DNA of 64,000 nucleotides, taken from Epichloe hybrida (Eukaryota; Ascomycota; Sordariomycetes; Hypocreales; Clavicipitaceae). The notes under the pieces were generated by a model, which ran no database searches, had not been told where the DNA came from, and saw only the letters and a list, made by a program, of their open reading frames with translations. The number at the start of each line of letters is the position of its first letter. The first letter of the stretch is position 1. The stretch covers positions 1 to 64,000 of the forward strand of contig JAFEKR010000077.1 of NCBI GenBank assembly GCA_019022495.1, read 5' to 3'. Positions 1-11,121 of the stretch are shown in pieces. The position numbers and the translations under genes are program-made.

Positions 1-659
1 TGCACCATGCTCAGAATGTGCTTCGCGTTGCGTATCGGGTACGGAATCTGCGGGTCGTGAGGGTACACGCTGCCCAGGACGATGCGGAAGCCCCTATTCC
101 CCAGCATGTCCCGCATCTTGTAGTTGAAGAAGCCCGAGCCGGGTCGATAGTAATTATTCGGCAGCATCATCTTCTCCGCCTTGTACGCCTCGACCAGCTT
201 CTCCTTCACCTCCCTGACCTCCTTTTCCAGCTGGCCCGGGCTCAATTTATTCGCCGGCTCGTCATGCATGCCGTGGTTCGCGAGCTCGTGGCCCTCCCGA
301 ATCAGCTGCCGCAGCGTCTCTTGTCGATTTTCCACCTGCGATCCTATCACGAAGAACGTCGCGTGGGCATCAAACTCCTTGAGAACGACCATGATCTCGC
401 CCGTATGCGCCGACGGCGCATCGTCCAGCGACAGCGCGACAATCTTGTCGTTGGTGGTGACTTCGAATAGTACGTCGGGGTACTTTCGGCGCAAGTACCC
501 TATGAGGGCTTTGGGTGGTTTGTAGACGCAGTAGAGCGAGTAGATGGGGAAGATGACGAGGACGGCGAGGACGGCGAGCATCGTAATCATGGCCATTCTG
601 TTGCGTCGAACCCGTCGCCGCAGCTTGGTGGGCAGACGGAAGAGGGCGAGGCGTGGCAT
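1..659 (-). CDS. Polysaccharide (chitin) deacetylase-family protein, C-terminus beyond window
   Basis: Single open frame of 219 codons from ATG at 659 that runs off the left edge, so the C-terminal part is missing. An N-terminal basic stretch (LRRRVRRNR) is followed by a hydrophobic segment at about residues 22-46, which suggests a type II membrane anchor or uncleaved signal anchor. The NodB-type deacetylase core follows: LSLDDAPS (metal-binding Asp pair of motif 1), TFFVIG, then ELANHGMHDE, the HxxxH metal-binding motif 2, and YYRPGSGFF, the motif 3 Arg-Pro segment. The family removes N-acetyl groups from chitin or related cell-wall glycans; the substrate here cannot be read from sequence. 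No intron is needed in the visible part. The catalytic motifs seen are intact, so it looks functional. The next gene upstream is on the same strand. Confidence 0.85.
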   Translation of the reverse strand, partial: MPRLALFRLPTKLRRRVRRNRMAMITMLAVLAVLVIFPIYSLYCVYKPPKALIGYLRRKYPDVLFEVTTNDKIVALSLDDAPSAHTGEIMVVLKEFDAHATFFVIGSQVENRQETLRQLIREGHELANHGMHDEPANKLSPGQLEKEVREVKEKLVEAYKAEKMMLPNNYYRPGSGFFNYKMRDMLGNRGFRIVLGSVYPHDPQIPYPIRNAKHILSMV

Positions 660-978
660 ATCAGAGCATCGGGGTTCCTTTTCTCTTCGTGGTGCAAAAG
701 CATGCGGAGTGGTTTGTGACAACTTCGATTTTTATTTCATTTTACAAAGGCTGAAAAATTCCACGCCGCGAATGCCATTTCCCCTTCCTTGCTTGTCGAA
801 ATCAGGAGAGGAGGAAGATGCGAGGCCAGCCTAAATCTCATTGGCGGCGGGGCAGGGGACAGACCCAGCCAGGCTCAGGCTCGCGCTTGTTGGTATTAGT
901 TCCCGCCTGCCAAGGCGCCAATACATACACTCAAATTCAAATCATCCACAGAGAATGCAGCATCTGAAAAGCAACATC

Positions 979-2336
979 TCACTTGCTCAAACTACCCAAT
1001 GCCTGCGAAACATCCGCTTTCAAATCCTCGAAGCTCTCTACGCCAACACTTACCCTCAGTAATCTCTGATCGACACGCGGATCCGTCATGGCCCGCCATT
1101 CGATCAAGCTCTCAATTCCTCCCAAGCTCGTCGCGTGATGGAATAATCTCAACTTGCTGGGCAACCTTTTCGCCACATCCACGTCTTTCATGACAATGGC
1201 AAAGACAGGCCCGAAACCTCCCTTCATTTGATCTTGAAGCCAGCTTCCTTGCTCTGCTGCCTCGGGCTGCAAACTAGCATGGTGCAGCTTCTCCACGAGC
1301 CGTCCCACGACTGTCGATGGATCCTTCAGCTGAGCGCTGAGCCAGGCCACCAGCGCCGTAGCTGTTTGGCTCTGCCTCGTGACGCGCAGTTCCAGAGTTC
1401 GCAAGGACCGAAGACCCAACCAGCCTTCCAGACTGCCCATGACAGACCCGAGCACCAGTCTTTCTTGACGCAGTTCTTTCGCCCAGTCGTGAGTTGGCGC
1501 AACCGTCAACACACCACAGAGCATGTCGGAATGTCCTCCGATATACTTGGTCCCACTGTGCATGACGACGTCCGCGCCAAAGGCAAAGGGATCTTGGAGC
1601 GGGGGCGGCGCAAAGGTAGCATCAACGGTCAAATACGCACCAGCCTTGTGAGCTCTGTCAGCATAGTATTGAAGATTCCTTGCTTCGCCCGTTGGATTCA
1701 GTGGTGTTTCTACATGGATGACATCTCCGGGGCCCAGCTCTGCAGGGTCACAGTCGAGGGGAAGCTTCTGTAGTCCCGTGAGCCGTGACAATACCTGGAT
1801 AACGCCGTGACACCCGTGGTACCCCTCGCCGATAGCAATGCGGTTGGGATTCAAGCGAACAAGCATGGCGTGAAAAGCAGCCAATCCAGATGCATAAGTG
1901 ACGGAAGAACCACCAAGGATGCTCGTGAGAACGGCCTCCAAACGGGTCGTGTTCGGGTTCGAGTCTCGCGAGTAAACGTGCGAGTCGAGGGGTGCGGTGG
2001 GCTATGAATTGTCAGTGCCCACAGCATATCATGGATGTTGACCTTGAATAAGAAAAGACCAGTGTAGGCTTTCAGGAATTTCGAAGGAGAAGAGAATAGT
2101 ACAAAAAAAAAAAGTGAAGACTTACTTACATCACGATTGTTCCAGTCCAACAGCTTTTTCGGATCCCCACTGCTCTGCAACTCATCCGGATCATCACTAT
2201 ATCGAAACGTCGTGCTCACATGCATAGCTGGTGCTACCGCCCTATGAGCCGAGATGAAGTCATCGGCATGGACTGTTCGCGAGGACAGCGACAGGCGAGC
2301 CAACTCATCGCTCGGTACCCCGTTCGCTGATGCCAT
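979..2336 (-). CDS. Cys/Met-metabolism PLP enzyme (cystathionine gamma-synthase/lyase-like)
   Basis: Two exons, 2336-2130 and 2001-979, joined in phase 0 across a GTAAGT...TAG intron of 128 nt, give 409 residues. The N-terminus reads MASANGVPSDELARLSLSSR; the STTFRYSDD and YSRDSNPNTTRLE segments are the signature of the Cys/Met-metabolism fold-type I PLP enzymes. ASGLAAFHA and ETPLNPTG are substrate/cofactor loop motifs, VDATFAPP carries the Asp (about 196) that pairs with the pyridine nitrogen, and HSGTKYIGGHSD carries the Schiff-base Lys (about 221). The family moves sulfur between cysteine, cystathionine and homocysteine. Which reaction this member catalyses is not decided by the sequence; it resembles the less-studied fungal branch near yeast YHR112C rather than classical Cys3 (from memory, not checked by search). 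Confidence 0.88.
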
Positions 2337-3082
2337 GGTGGGAGGGTCTTGCCTCTTGACGCAGATGGGAAGCCGATGACTCGGATGATTGTTCGCACCA
2401 AGGTGGAGAGGGCGGGAGGAAAGGCGTGCGAGGGATCTAGCCCAGCTCGTTGCCGTAAATGACAGATTTGGAGTCTTGGGATGGCTTCTCTAGAATCAGC
2501 CGTACTTAATCAGGTGGGAGAAGACGTCTGATGTATCTCACTTGAGTCTGTGATACGAGTTATTGATTAGGTGATAGGAGCCCGGGAAGGTTTCGCCATC
2601 GGGGGGAGCGAGACCCATTGCAAGCGGGGCCCATGTATTGTGGAAGGCGCGCCGGGTCGTCATTGCCTCAACCGTGTCTTGTTTTAGTGTAGTCCGTACG
2701 GGGAGTACGGAGTAGTAGGCATCAATCATAAATACGAAGCAATGAAGCAATGAAGCAAAGTTTCATCATTCATGGCAGCATGGGCGAAGCCATTGCCTGT
2801 GCTCTCAACTCATACGATACACTCTTCCCGTTAATAAAAATTAGCTCCGTCATGATAAACCCCCGTAAGCGAGTGCTCTGTAAGTCTATCGCGGGATCCG
2901 ACGATATTACCACCGCCTCTGTAACTGTAAACGCCTTTGTCCGAATCCAAGTGATTTCATGACAAACAAAAAATCCCAACATCTATGTTCTGCGAAGGTG
3001 TAGCAAAATATGCAGGGCGAAAGGAAGAGTTTTTTTTTTTTAAACCCCCCCCCCCCCCCAAAAAAAAAAAAACAAGCTTCTC
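2337..3082 (-). other. Intergenic; homopolymer tracts
   Basis: Upstream region of the PLP enzyme and 3' flank of the next gene. It holds a T/C/A homopolymer block at about 3031-3072 (poly-T, then about 14 C, then poly-A) and one copy of the 9-mer TACGGAGTA at 2706-2714. No coding region is supported. Confidence 0.6.
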
Positions 3083-4136
3083 TCAGCTGTCCCTGGACTG
3101 GCTGATGGAATTGAGCTCGGCGCCTTGTCCACTATGACCTCTCTTGCGGCCAGGCATCAAGAAGCGAGAAACAGTCTGTTGGCCAGATGCATCCTGCGAG
3201 TCGGTCAACTTGGAGAAGAAACCACGCTTCCGGGGTTGCTGTTTTTGATCATCTAGTCCGACATCTTCGAAGCCTTCCTCGGCAGTCGGTGGCGGTTGAT
3301 GTTCAAACTTGCGATTGATGGCCGTTCTTGGTAGACGTGGGTACCGAGCCGAATCTAGACTCTGGCGCCCGAAGCTGTCGTTGGAAACGACTGGCGATCG
3401 CGCTTGGATATCCTAATAGCCGAAGAAAAAAAAGTACCATGTATTAGACTGATCCTTAGACAAGAAATGAAAAAGAAAGGAGGGAACATGGTCTCATCCA
3501 ATGGGATCAGAGAGGCACGTACAAATGATCTGCGGTAAGAGTCAAAGGACTCGCGCGAAATGGGGAAATGCTCTATATCACCAAAGCTGCTTCTAGTGTC
3601 TGTCGACGCTCTCGACGATAGGTATCTCCGCGGTGGCCACTGCCCTTTCTCTTCTGTTGGCGAAGGCTATTGAAGGGCGATGACGAGCGTTAGTGAAAGA
3701 GGTCCCCATGCCGGCGCAACGGGCAGGGGATGGTCGTACCGGAAGATATACGCCACTGTCATTGACGACTGTTGAAGCGTTTCAAGTTAATCAAAACTGC
3801 AGAACGTGTGAAATTGCGGCAAAAACTCCAACACCAACACCAACACCACGCACTGCGAACGTGAGCGCGATGCGACTGCGGGGCGGGAGGCGGCAGGATT
3901 GCTGAGATGGCGGGCGGGTGCAACGGCAAGAGAGATCAATCAGGTCACGCACCACTCATCTTGTACTCGCCAGTATCATGGCTCTTGTTGCTACGAATGC
4001 TGAGCGATGATGAGGCCTTGGACCCGACGGTATCAACACGCTCAAAGCCGAGATGAGGGTTTACGTGCTCGGGTTGCGGGAGCTCATCGTGTGCGACCAG
4101 CCCAGATCGTCGGGCGAACGGGTTTCGAATCGGCAT
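3083..4136 (-). CDS. Conserved fungal protein of unknown function
   Basis: Three exons: 4136-3953, 3653-3523 and 3412-3083, 214 residues. The start is the ATG of MPIRNPFARR; the upstream in-frame codon at 4145 is TTG and is not used. Donor GTGCGT after 3953 joins to acceptor CAACAG before 3653, restoring frame through a Gly/Glu junction; the second intron is GTACGT...TAG. The protein is hydrophilic, without membrane segment or recognised domain. Its strongest features are the segments SRESFDSYRRSF and RQSLDSARYPR and a basic C-terminus (RKRGFFSKL, FLMPGRKRG). I recall similar proteins in many ascomycetes but no assigned role. The first intron is long for this window (299 nt) and contains a CACCAA repeat near 3830. 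Confidence 0.72.
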
Positions 4137-5643
4137 GGCGGGCAATACAGACGTTTGGGTGCAAAGAAGTGCGAAAATGTAAGGATGAGGATAAGGGCAA
4201 ATTATGAGAAGAATCCAGTAAGCAATGGAGACTAAAACGGTAGAGTGCTAAAGTGCACGACGCAGAATAGAACAATGTGGGATGTCGGAACGAGCTGGGT
4301 GGCGCTGCGAGCGAACAACATGGGAACGAGGCCGAGGAAGCCGCTCTGAAACCATGGCCATCAACACAACAACATAATACAATGCGGCCGCCGAGTTAAA
4401 TTGTTAAGTCGTGGGGGGGATGCACGGGCGGGACGGACTTGCCGTGGCCGACTTGGCTGACTGGCCCACAAGTTGAAGACGACTGACTCTCTGACTCTCC
4501 GTCTGACTGTTTTCAGTGGGAACACGGAGCCGGTTGCGACCACAAGGGGCAGGCGACTACACCCGCTGTAGTCAATAGCAGAGCCGCGCTGTGCTTTCTT
4601 TGTTTTGTCCTTGTGTTAAAGTAGGGTGTAGTACCGACCGTAGGGCAGCCACTTTTTTGCCATCACAATCGTGCGTTCGGCCCTGGCGCTTGCCGTCCGT
4701 CCGTCATCCACCTGGCTGGTCATCTTCTCGATGACGCGACCGTACCAGTGGTCTGCAGTGGTCTGCAGTCTACAGCCGACCTTGACATCATACAGTTTGC
4801 ACACTGTATCCCACGGCACGATTTCCGCACATCAGACAGTGCGAATGCCACCGTCCCCAAAGGTCTCACAGATACGATCCTGTGAGAATTACCGATTTGG
4901 GATGATATTGATGGATTGATGAGCTGAAGTTCTCAGGTGGATCAATGAGGACGCAGAGGTCGCTTCATGGATATATTTGTACTACCGCTGCCGGTTGGAT
5001 ATCTGCCCGTGTACATAAATAAAGCGTGACGACGGTGGAGCAAGGAGACCCCGAGATTCGTCCATATTTCATCAGCTCGGCAGCATAACACGAACAGTGA
5101 AAAATCTTGGCACAGAAGATTGTTCTTGACGGACCTATGTTTGCTAGACCAACTCGGAGTTAGTGTCTTGTTGCTACTAATCGACCAGATGCCGGATGAT
5201 GACATGGACATTCGAATTACCAATGAGAGTTTAGATGAATGACGATCGAATAATAATGATTCACACAAGGGCAATAATAATCTTCCATTCTATCACTTTT
5301 TGATTTTGGGATTGGTTCTCTTCGATGTGCCTGAAACTATGCGCAGAGAGTCAATCGAGTGGGAATAGTCGGTCCACTAAGTCCAATTTGTGACCACGGG
5401 TTCTCAGTTTTGTCGACGCGCAACAGGGGTTATCAATCGGGACTTTCCCCTCTGTATTCCATGCAAGATTTGGTCAGTGTTAACTTCGTCGCGAAATGAC
5501 AAGAACATCATATCAATATGTGCCCTCTTAGCGTCTCACGCTGAACTGTCGGTCTTCTTCCTCCTGTTTCATCCGGTCCATCAAGTGTGTCTGCCATTCA
5601 TCTCGTTGATAACATACGCTGAAGCACACTCTTTATTGTCAAT
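4137..5643. other. Intergenic, no gene supported
   Basis: About 1.5 kb. Both strands contain only short ORFs (110 codons or fewer) without recognisable motifs or plausible splice chains. It probably holds the promoter of the minus-strand gene ending at 4136 and that of the small secreted-protein relic starting at 5644. Confidence 0.5.
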
Positions 5644-5994
5644 ATGGTCAAGCTTCTCCTTTCGGGCGCTCTGACCCTTCTGCTGGCAACCAAGGCTGCT
5701 GCCTTTGGATGCAAAACTCACACCGGTACGATCCGAATGACGGCCAAACTTGTGACCCTCTTGACTGCGGCGGCGGTCGAGCACCGGGCGAGCACAGCAA
5801 GCTGGGGGTCGTGCTGCGTACACCGGGACCGAGGTCTACAAGACGAAGCCATCTTATCTTCTCTGATGGAAACTTTCCATTGCAAGTGCTGTTCCAAAGG
5901 TCTGACTGTCCTGGCCAAGCCAGCTCCCGAGTCGACGACTACTGCCCCCGAAGCAGAGTCCAGTAGCACCGGCGTTTCGATCCCAGCTTTGTGA
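5644..5994 (+). pseudogene. Frame-broken small secreted cysteine-containing protein
   Basis: ATG at 5644 starts a good signal peptide (KLLLSGALTLLLATKAAA). Recognisable protein then continues in three different frames. The motif NDGQTCDPLDCGGGRAP is in the second frame (about 5717-5790), the segment YTGTEVYKTKPSYL in a third (about 5816-5868), and a Thr/Ser/Pro-rich tail ends at TGA 5994 in the first frame again. The DCGGGRAP motif followed by a YTGTE segment occurs in a family of small secreted fungal proteins, some of which carry a doubtful 'siderophore biosynthesis' label; this is from memory. No pair of GT-AG sites restores the order, so small indels are the simplest explanation. A sequencing error is possible but would need at least two events. 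Confidence 0.6.
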
Positions 5995-8516
5995 TTTGAT
6001 GCGATGAGATGTGTCACGATGGAGGCATCAAATTCCCCCGACGAGACTTTCACCGGGTCGAGAGTCGCATGGTCGAAGGAGCCGATGGTTGATTCGAGAA
6101 TAACGACAAACAATCTGACGAGAGAAAGGCCTGCAGCGACTCGGGGAAATCCAGTGTTACCCTGGTGCCTCGCTCAGTATTGAGTCCTGACAACTGGTGC
6201 CAGCCGGCTGCGCGTGTGGTACAGTTGCCACTTGCTTGCCACGAGAGTATTGACACTTTATCGCCAGACTGATGACTGATGCTTCGTGTGGAACTGAACT
6301 CATCTGGGTGTATTCACCAGACTCGTGCCCTCGCCTTTCCCTTGCCAACATGAATACCGGTTTCACGGCAAGACCAGACTCGCTACTTCCGAAACTCGCC
6401 CATATTAGATGGACCAGGCCATCGTGCACGTCCCGATGAACACGTTTGGCACTGAACCTCGTATTTAGCGGCATATCACTTGCCACGGACTGCTGGTTGG
6501 CTCTTGCTGTGCAGTCGCTACTTTGTGAATGCGCATCAGACTGTTCAAGCATTGACTCTGAATTGCGCGTTCTTTGCAATCTTTTCTTGAGGCCGGAAAA
6601 GAGATAGCCTGAGCCATGTTCCTTCTCCATGGCATTTGCCGCAACTGGTCCAACCACACACTCGCTTGCGATTGACTTGAAGTTTATGGAGAGGCCTACA
6701 TCATGATTTCTTTTTTTGTGAAGTGGCAGTTATGGCAAAAAATGACATTCGTGAGCAAACTTACTTCGTCGAGACCAAAATTTGTGGTTCAGTTTCTGAC
6801 AAGGTATATTGAAGGTTCTTGGGTGTAGCATTGTCGTTGTGTTCCTCATCGGCGTGTTCAAATTGTGGTTATCGAATCGGCAAATGCAGAAGCACGAAGT
6901 AATTGACGAAGAACGGCGCGCAAGGGTAGCGGAGATGAACTACTGCGGCATTCGTCATCTGAGCCACACGAGCATTCCATTTGGAGCACGTGCGATCGAA
7001 CACGGGGAGGAAGTGGAAGGCATCTGGAACTCGAGTCGTGGTGTATGCGACACTAGCCAGGTGGCATCTTCGCCAACTCTTGGAACTGACGATAACAACC
7101 ATATACTACCCCGTGGAGCAATGATATACTCTGATTTACAAGACGACATGGAGACTCCCGTACGTTCGTCGAGCTCGGCTGTCACGCATTCATCGGCGCC
7201 CTCTTCCACATACCACGACTGTCGCTCGATCGGCCATCCTGACGACGATGATGTTGATGAAACGGCTATACGGCCCGTACAAGAAGAAGATGGAGATTTG
7301 AGGACAAATAATCCTTTAGATACCGATCGATCCCCCCTCCAAGGTCCGATTCCTGTTCCAACGTTGTCACCACCAAACACTTTTGCGAGCAGGACCAGAA
7401 CAAGGCATCATCGTCAAGTTTAAATACCATGCCTCAAGCCTACCTCGTGGGGCGTGCCTACGGTTCTGCGCAAGTCTATGCCAACACGGAGCGTCGAAGC
7501 ATGAATTCTGGGTTTGAGATTCTTCCAGCAGGCGCACTTGGTGCTCGCCTCGAGTTCCCAAAGTCAAGTCCCAGTTCTGCAACAAGCGGACCGGAACCGA
7601 CGATCCAGCGGCCGAGGAAACCGGCGAAACTTCTAAAGCAAAATCACTTGACTTGTCATGAAGCAAATGTCTAAATGTTTGAACCATTCGATCTCGGTCA
7701 GGGTATATATCTTTTGAATGTCAAGTGTTGATGGTCGTAGTCGGAATAGAATGTATATAGCAACATAAACGATGATGAATACACACAATCAACCACACCT
7801 AATACTGGTGATGGACGTGGCTCGATAAATCTGAAGCTGGCGATCGTATGGAAGGCGAATTTTGCTCCTGATGTCGCGGGGATCTGGCATCGTAGTTCGA
7901 TCAGCGAACCGGGGAGAGTTGTGGAACTGGTACGAGACTGTCTCGAAAATACACATCATCCAACTGGCCCGACGGCTAGGCAGGTTTGCAGCCAGCTGCC
8001 CAGGGGGGGGACAATATGAGATCCCGACCGTAAACCAGTACCGAGATGGGAGAAGCTCTCGGGGGAAGGTGCTAGATGATATTGGATTTAGCCATAGGTT
8101 AGCCACAATAATCAATGTAGCCAATTGCCGGGCGAATGCTTTCATCGCCGCTCAGGTATGTCGGCGAAGCCAATGAATTTATTTGCGTGATACTGTCATA
8201 TGTATTTACGATATATGGGTAGACGACTGGGCTGTAGGCCGATGAGAACGTCCACTCCGTGATACCGGTTTCTTCCAATTCCTGGTGCGCTGACAGTTTC
8301 GGCACCGTTTCGACAGAGATGATTCCATCGACAGAATGTAAGATGAACGCTCGTAGCGTTTCCATATTTTGACCGCACAATGGTGTCGCTATTTTGTAAA
8401 ATTTGTCGTCGAAAGTCCATGCAGCGGCGGGAGACTTTGCAATCAGAGTCGGGGCGCACCAGGGCAAAATCACGCCTGTCTTGAAGTGGTATCACAGTCT
8501 TCATTGAACAAAGCTC
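5995..8516. other. Poorly resolved region with weak ORFs
   Basis: No family could be recognised. A 204-codon plus-strand frame (6809-7423) begins at TTG, has a hydrophobic helix (VVVFLIGVFKLWL) then an acidic, Ser-rich tail, and could be the 3' exon of a membrane protein, but no upstream exon with a matching splice chain was found. A 124-codon minus-strand frame (8099-8473) lies directly downstream of LSM6 and may be only its 3' flank. A frame at 6157-6657 on the minus strand also lacks an ATG at its start. All are left unassigned. Confidence 0.3.
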
Positions 8517-8953
8517 TTACGAATCCGCCGAAATGTACATTACTGCGCACAGGAAAAATTAGTCATCATCGGCCGCAATTACAGCCTCAGCTACTTACCA
8601 TTGTTGCCTCGCACGAAAGCATCTCCATACTCCCTCCGCTTCGTCCCATTCACGTATTCCTCCATCTTTTCCAGTGCAATGTTCATGTACCCATCCACGG
8701 ACTGGAGTTCGCCTGTAATGGACGCAAGATGTTAGCTGACATGAACCCTGGGTCTGACATGTGGTGCGAATCGCCCTGCGCGGCTAAGGCTCATGGTTGA
8801 TATGGACGGGTGGTACAGGTGTTGTTTCTCACCCTTGTACACGACACCTGAGTTGAGTTTGACGATGACGGGGTTGCCGATGATATCGCTGAGAAAGCTG
8901 GAGGGATCTTTGCCCTCGCCTTGTGAGGCGCCGCCGTTTTCTTGGGTTGACAT
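8517..8953 (-). CDS. LSM6: U6 snRNA-associated Sm-like protein LSm6
   Basis: Three exons, 8953-8833, 8712-8599 and 8542-8517, give 86 residues, the usual length for fungal LSm6. The N-terminus MSTQENGGASQGEG is followed by the Sm fold: PSSFLSDIIGNPVIVKLNSGV (Sm1 start), then ELQSVDGYMNIALE with the conserved Asp-Gly-x-Met-Asn, and the Sm2 motif VRGNN followed by VMYISADS. The last exon is only 26 nt and codes for the final eight residues after a phase-1 junction inside the RGNN-V motif. LSm6 sits in the LSm1-7 ring (cytoplasmic mRNA decapping and decay) and the LSm2-8 ring (binding the U6 snRNA 3' end in the nucleus). It is transcribed away from the Rad60-like gene, with 377 nt between start codons. 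Confidence 0.95.
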
Positions 8954-9330
8954 GGTGGGCTGGATGACGGTGTGTGTGTGTGTGTCGTTTGGTGATGAGG
9001 AATTGAATAGTGAGGCCAGCCGGTGGATGGAGCCTGAAAATAAGAAGTGGGGCTGAAGATGGCGATTCGCACTGTGGTGCTCACTGCTGAGCGGCGCTGC
9101 GAGGGCCTGTGCCTGCTCTCTGCTTTTGTAACGGCCAAGCAAGCATAATAAACTAAACCCCCACCACCCGCCTGTCGCATCTCTCTAACTCGCACAGTTT
9201 TAGAAGGCTCAAACATCCTCACCGCAAACTTCTTCCCGAGTCGGTGATGCGCAGCACTCGAGCTGGCACAGGTCCAAAGCTCTTGAACTTGTATCCTCTT
9301 TCATTCTAACATGCCTTCCCGTGGCCCAAC
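8954..9330. promoter_or_regulatory. Shared divergent promoter of LSM6 and the Rad60-like gene
   Basis: The two start codons are 377 nt apart and face away from each other, so this segment must hold both promoters and 5' leaders. A short TG repeat (about 8971-8984) lies just upstream of the LSM6 start. No canonical TATA box stands out. Confidence 0.55.
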
Positions 9331-9334
9331 ATGA
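9311..9334 (+). promoter_or_regulatory. Upstream ORF overlapping the Rad60-like start codon
   Basis: ATG at 9311 opens a seven-codon reading frame (MPSRGPT) whose TGA stop at 9332-9334 overlaps the ATG of the main gene at 9331-9333 in the arrangement ATGA. If the leader begins upstream of 9311, ribosomes would end the uORF exactly on the main start, a layout compatible with reinitiation control. Function is inferred from layout only. Confidence 0.45.
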
Positions 9335-10825
9335 GCGAGATCCCGACCACGCCTGCGCCCCCCAAGGCAAAGAAACTGCCGTTCAAACCAACAGCCCTAC
9401 GAAGATCGGCATCTAAATTCGTTGCTCCTGTCAACCACGGCAAAGCACAGGATGACGATGGCCTTGATTTGTTCCGCAGATCAAAGGAGATGCAGCCAAT
9501 CATGGAGGCAGATCGAGAGAGACGACTGAAGAAGAAACAGAAATTGGAAGAGGAGCGTAGGAAAGCCGCTGCAACTGCTGGGAAGCGGTTGTCGGAGGAT
9601 TATGCTGAAAACGACAATGCTCCAAGCTTAACTACCCCAGTGTCGCCATCGGTAATTCGAAGCATGACGCCAGTTAACGTGTATCATGGTGGTACTAGCG
9701 AGGAAGCAAGGTCGGTGTCTTGGTCTTTCATGGCAATCGATTATTGTGCAGAACTGACTGATGGATAGCGAATTAGTCACACCCCCAGCTTCAAAGCGTA
9801 CGCGCTTGAGTTCGACTCCAAAGAATCTCAGCTTCTCTTCTGGCGAGCCTGACTCAGTAATACACATCCCATTCTTGAGTCGAATAGCCTCGGCTGTCAC
9901 ACAAGGGAGCCCGAGCCAAAGCAGCGCGAATATGCTCAGCTCGACGCCTGCACCAATTATTCTCAGTGAATCGGACGACGACGACAATAACGATCATGCA
10001 CCGACCCCTACGCCAAGAAAGAATGAAGACGAAGTCGAGGCTTTGGGTAGCAGTTTCGCCGCCACGGACGAAGATGACGAGTTCGCTGAATACATTCGCA
10101 AAGCAGAGGAGCAGCGGCGGGACCAAGCCTTATCTGAGGCTAGCCGAAACAGTGATGCAGCAAAGGAATCGATTCACATCCTGGTCACGTCACTTGTGCC
10201 CAACAGCAAGCCCTGCCAAGTGAAATACCTTTACAGTAGACCGCTACGGGTGGTGAGGGATACTTGGCTCGCGTTGCAGAAACAGAAGGGAATCCTGACA
10301 GACGTAGACGACACGGACGAAATTGTTTTGACGTGGAGAAGGAAGAAGGTATACGCGTCGTCTACGTTATTGAATCTCGGCATTCGGCCGGAAGGCAATG
10401 GCCGAGCCGTGGTGGATGGACACAACACGAAGGGTCTGGGCGACAACAGAACCCAAGTGCACATGGAAGTGTGGACGAAAGAACTGTTTCAAGAAATGGA
10501 ACGTGAAGAGGAACTTCAACGCAAGAGGGAGGCGGGTGAACTGTCGGATGACGTCAACAGCCCAGGACTCGCAACAGTTGAATCGCCAGCTAGGGAGATT
10601 AAGCTTCGCGTCATTTTAAAAGCTCGAGGGCTCGAGGACGTTAAACTCACCGTGCGCCCGGAGACTACAGTAGAAACATTGATTACGGGCTTTCGAACGA
10701 AACAACCGACGGCATCAGGCAAAGACGTAGGCATCTGGTTCGACGGCGACCGGCTAGAAGAGCACATGACCATGGACGAAGTGGAAATCGATGATATGGA
10801 CACACTTGAAGTCCACATCAAGTAA
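9331..10825 (+). CDS. Rad60/Esc2/Nip45-type protein with SUMO-like domains
   Basis: Two exons, 9331-9710 and 9769-10825, give 478 residues; a 58-nt intron (GTCGGT...TAG) restores Ala-Ser. The N-terminal half is basic and low complexity with a coiled-coil-like EADRERRLKKKQKLEEERR segment. It is followed by an acidic patch (SESDDDDNN) that could act as a SUMO-interacting motif next to PIILS. Two ubiquitin-like folds are visible. The first begins at IHILVTSLVPNSK and includes YLYSRPLRVVRDTWL. The second is at the C-terminus (KLRVILKARGLEDVKLTV to DTLEVHIK) and matches the Rad60 SUMO-like domain, ending without a Gly-Gly, as expected for a non-conjugated fold. Family members work with Smc5/6 and SUMO pathways in replication-fork repair and silencing. 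I cannot tell Rad60 from Esc2 naming here. Confidence 0.85.
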
Positions 10826-11032
10826 GCGAGCGGCCTAGTGGTTCGGACATGATGAAGAACAATTATGGATATATATGACATTGGCGTTTAGTACAGATTT
10901 TAGAATTGAGATACCCCCCCCCCCCCTCAACCCCCAACTATTGCGACTACATATTGGAAATTTGAACGATGCACCGCATTGGACTTACAAACCAACTGGT
11001 GCGATCTCTCGACAAACAAATCCTCGACAACT

Positions 11033-11113
11033 ACCAATCACTTTATTGCGGACACCCGCGTCGGCCCAGCAGAGTTGAACCCTGAAATGACAGTTGCCAT
11101 TCAGGCGTCGCAG
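11033..11113 (+). repeat. Diverged copy of part of the 11.1-12.1 kb coding element
   Basis: This 81-nt stretch is a partial paralogue of 11419-11499. The two translate as TNHFIADTRVGPAELNPE and TNHFIADTCIGPAELNPE, continuing with MTVAIQAxQ. By hand alignment about 14 of 81 bases differ and ten of the thirteen changed codons are synonymous. Homology stops abruptly on both sides, and the copy lies in a different reading frame from the larger ORF that follows. Confidence 0.8.
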
Positions 11114-11121
11114 TAACAGAA

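Noticed and set aside
6157..6657. 166-codon minus-strand frame
   Set aside because: Starts at GTG, composition is mixed and no motif is recognised; no splice partners found.
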